Source: Nocardioides terrae (GTDB taxonomy: Bacteria > Actinomycetota > Actinomycetes > Propionibacteriales > Nocardioidaceae). Taken from it: a stretch of DNA of 64,000 nt. Location of the stretch: the NCBI RefSeq assembly GCF_900112345.1, contig NZ_FOLB01000001.1:62001-126000 (forward strand), given 5' to 3'. The translations under genes and the position numbers were made by a program. Shown piece by piece: positions 62,372-64,000 of the stretch (position 1 is its first letter; every line of letters starts with the position of its first letter). The notes below the pieces were generated by a model that had not been told where the DNA came from, ran no database searches, and saw only the letters and a program-made list of their open reading frames with translations.

Positions 62372-62372
62372 A

Positions 62373-62915
62373 GTGGTTTTCGCCCATGACACGGAGATGT
62401 CCCTGCAGTCGGCCGTCGCGCTCGTGAACACGCTCGGAGAACCCACGTTGGACGAGGTCTCCGACCTCACCGACTTCTTCGCGACCCACGACTACACGGG
62501 TCGGCACGACCGCACCCGGTCCGAGCTGGACGACGTACGCGCGCTGCGACCGCGGCTGCGCGAGCTGCTGACCGCCGACCGTGACGCCGCCGTCGCCATC
62601 GTGAACGCGATGCTCGCGGAGCACCGCGCGGTCCCCCGCCTGGTCCGGCACCCACCGCTCGACTGGCACATCCACGCCGTCCCGGACGACGCGCCGCTGG
62701 CGACCCGGATCGCGGTGGAGACGGCGATGGCGATGATCGACGTCATCCGTGACGACGAGCTCTCGCGGCTCGGTGTGTGTGCCGACCACGACTGCGACGA
62801 CGTCGTCCTCGACCTCTCCCGCAACCGCTCGAAGCGGTTCTGCTCGGTGGCCTGCGGCAACCGCAACGCCGTCGCGGCCTACCGCGCCCGCCAGGTCAGG
62901 GCAGCGGAGGGATGA
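62373..62915 (+). CDS. CGNR zinc-finger transcriptional regulator
   Basis: This 180-residue protein has an N-terminal ABATE-type stress domain (HDTEMSLQSAVALVNTL) and a C-terminal CGNR zinc finger: C-x-x-D-H-D-C region followed by RFCSVACGNRNAVAAYRAR. The finger binds DNA. GTG 62373 (MVFAHDTEMSLQ) matches the usual family start; an ATG at 62397 is less likely. It is divergent from the EamA gene, a pairing seen repeatedly in Actinobacteria. Its end overlaps the convergent membrane-protein gene by 20 bases. Confidence 0.9.
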   Translation: MVFAHDTEMSLQSAVALVNTLGEPTLDEVSDLTDFFATHDYTGRHDRTRSELDDVRALRPRLRELLTADRDAAVAIVNAMLAEHRAVPRLVRHPPLDWHIHAVPDDAPLATRIAVETAMAMIDVIRDDELSRLGVCADHDCDDVVLDLSRNRSKRFCSVACGNRNAVAAYRARQVRAAEG

Positions 62916-64000
62916 ACCGGTCGGGGGTCTCGATGAGCGCGCTCCCGGTGAGGACCGCGTTGACCCCGCCGACCGCCCACGACGTGACCGTCTCCCGGTC
63001 CAGCACGTGCTGCGTGCCGGTGGGGTCGGCGATGCTCGGGCAGGACATGTCGACGACGTAGTCGCGGAACGCTCCGCCGGTCCCCCTCAGCCGTAGCAGC
63101 GCCCACTCGCCGCCGCCCGGCGAGTAGCAGCTCGACGAGCCGAGCGGTGCGGCCGCGTCGACCGCTGCGACGAGGTACTTCGCGGCCCCCATCGACAGCT
63201 CCTGCTCGTAGACGAGGTCGTAGTCAAGGTGGGTGCTGGTCGCCCGGTAGGCGCAGACCGTCATCGAGACCGGCACGAAGTCGGGCGCCGTCGTGCCCGC
63301 GGGCGCGGGCGGGCTCTCGAGGAGCGGGTCGCACTCGCCGGTGACCTGGTGGGCCGAGGTCACGATCGACCGGCGCAGCGCGGCATCGTCGCTCGCGACC
63401 GAGACGGTCACGTCGCCGACCTCGACCGTCTGCCGAACCCAGCCGTCGCCGAGGTCGACGGTGCCCACCGGCACGTCACCGCCGAGCCAGACGTAGGGCG
63501 CCGCGGGCCGCCGTTGGAGGGCGGCGTCGTCGCAGGCCTGCGAGAGCTGCACCGGCCGGCCGACGTACGGCTGTCCCTCGTCCTCGAGCCGGCTGCCGTC
63601 GGCCTGGACCACTTGGCCGCCGCCGCACAGCGTCGGGTGGCCGCCCCGCGTGATCGGCGCCGAGCCCCAGCCCCACGTCACCGGGACGTAGACGGCGACG
63701 TCGTGCCAGACCTCGAGGCGGTAGCCGCCGGGCACCTGTGGGGCGACGTCCGACGGGCTCGGGCTGTGGCTGGCGCGCGGGCTGGGTGACGCGGCCTGGT
63801 CGACACCGTTCGAGCCGCTCAGGGCGACGCTCAGTCCGGTCCCGACCGCTACCACCGCCGCTGCCGCCGCCGCGACGGCCCAGCCGGACCGGCGGCGTCG
63901 CACGACCCCGCTGCGTGCTCGTTCCCGGACGCGGCGCACGGCCTCGGGTGACACCTCGGCCTCCCCGGCGAGGGTGGCCAGTCCGTCTCGGAACGCCTCC
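62896..64000 (-). CDS. Membrane-anchored protein of unknown function (cut by right edge)
   Basis: The frame is open to the window edge, so the true N-terminus lies beyond it. The visible part has a short cytoplasmic region (EAFRDGLATLAGEAEVSPEA), a membrane segment (GWAVAAAAAAVVAVGTGLSVAL), a Ser/Pro linker and a large extracytoplasmic domain with several cysteines (TLCGGGQ, SQACDD, GECDP, SMTVCAYRA, SSSCYSPG). In Nocardioides-like genomes such proteins often follow SigE-type sigma genes and could be their antagonists, but that gene would lie outside the window. An internal GTG at 63954 could be mistaken for the start. Function is unknown. Confidence 0.65.
   Translation of the reverse strand, partial: EAFRDGLATLAGEAEVSPEAVRRVRERARSGVVRRRRSGWAVAAAAAAVVAVGTGLSVALSGSNGVDQAASPSPRASHSPSPSDVAPQVPGGYRLEVWHDVAVYVPVTWGWGSAPITRGGHPTLCGGGQVVQADGSRLEDEGQPYVGRPVQLSQACDDAALQRRPAAPYVWLGGDVPVGTVDLGDGWVRQTVEVGDVTVSVASDDAALRRSIVTSAHQVTGECDPLLESPPAPAGTTAPDFVPVSMTVCAYRATSTHLDYDLVYEQELSMGAAKYLVAAVDAAAPLGSSSCYSPGGGEWALLRLRGTGGAFRDYVVDMSCPSIADPTGTQHVLDRETVTSWAVGGVNAVLTGSALIETPDRFIPPLP

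Overview
The window is high-GC (roughly 70%) chromosomal DNA from an actinobacterium. Gene content points to a Nocardioides-like member of the Propionibacteriales: furA-katG, the separate-gene GlgE trehalose/glycogen route, an ECF41 sigma factor with its carboxymuconolactone-decarboxylase partner, crotonyl-CoA carboxylase/reductase, a DivIVA/Scy-like coiled-coil protein and many EamA, LysR and CGNR genes. The family assignment is inferred, since no 16S or marker phylogeny was possible. No prophage, integrase, transposase or CRISPR array was seen. The window is packed core and accessory chromosome. The only gene-free stretch over 300 bases lies between leuS and a thioredoxin gene (9567-9943), and it holds a leuS attenuator.

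Layout. 1-7 kb: an APH-fold kinase, rpsT with promoter and terminator, then holA, comEC, comEA and a DegV-family gene on the minus strand, and a 40-residue membrane protein. 7-12 kb: leuS with a leucine-codon leader peptide and terminator, thioredoxin, and an atypical short-chain dehydrogenase. 12-13.2 kb: an AbiEi/DUF559-like gene bracketed by palindromic repeats, the most unusual structure in the window. 13.2-16 kb: furA-katG with its operator. 16-20.4 kb: a lytic transglycosylase and a divergent three-gene RimK-type ligase / retropepsin-like protease / AstE-like amidohydrolase cluster. 20.4-24.3 kb: DUF1360 protein, tRNA-Ala(GGC), and the operon small membrane protein-nadD-rsfS-phosphatase, then proA. 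24.3-27.1 kb: two tandem secreted phospholipase-D-like paralogues, with a 12-bp minisatellite next to proA. 27.3-30.5 kb: etfBA, a membrane protein and an enoyl-CoA hydratase.

30.6-44.8 kb is a complete glucan module: glgX, glgP, and the tightly overlapping operon glgE-treS-mak-glgB plus a second TreS-like GH13 gene. TreS makes maltose from trehalose, Mak phosphorylates it, GlgE polymerises maltose-1-phosphate, GlgB branches the chain, and GlgP and GlgX degrade it. A perfect 14-bp palindrome lies between the divergent glgP and glgE promoters.

44.8-64 kb: ECF41 sigma plus CMD protein with a matching promoter, a NUDIX protein, a LysR/PutA pair, an EamA/LysR pair, and a C3/C4 acyl-CoA region (YbbN-like protein, MeaB, thiolase, methylmalonyl-CoA epimerase, crotonyl-CoA carboxylase/reductase). 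These are followed by a Scy-like filament protein coupled to an AI-2E-family membrane protein, an EamA/CGNR pair, and a membrane protein cut by the right edge.

Ten genes have a TANNNT hexamer 6-8 bases before their start codon. This predicts leaderless transcripts and helped fix several starts.
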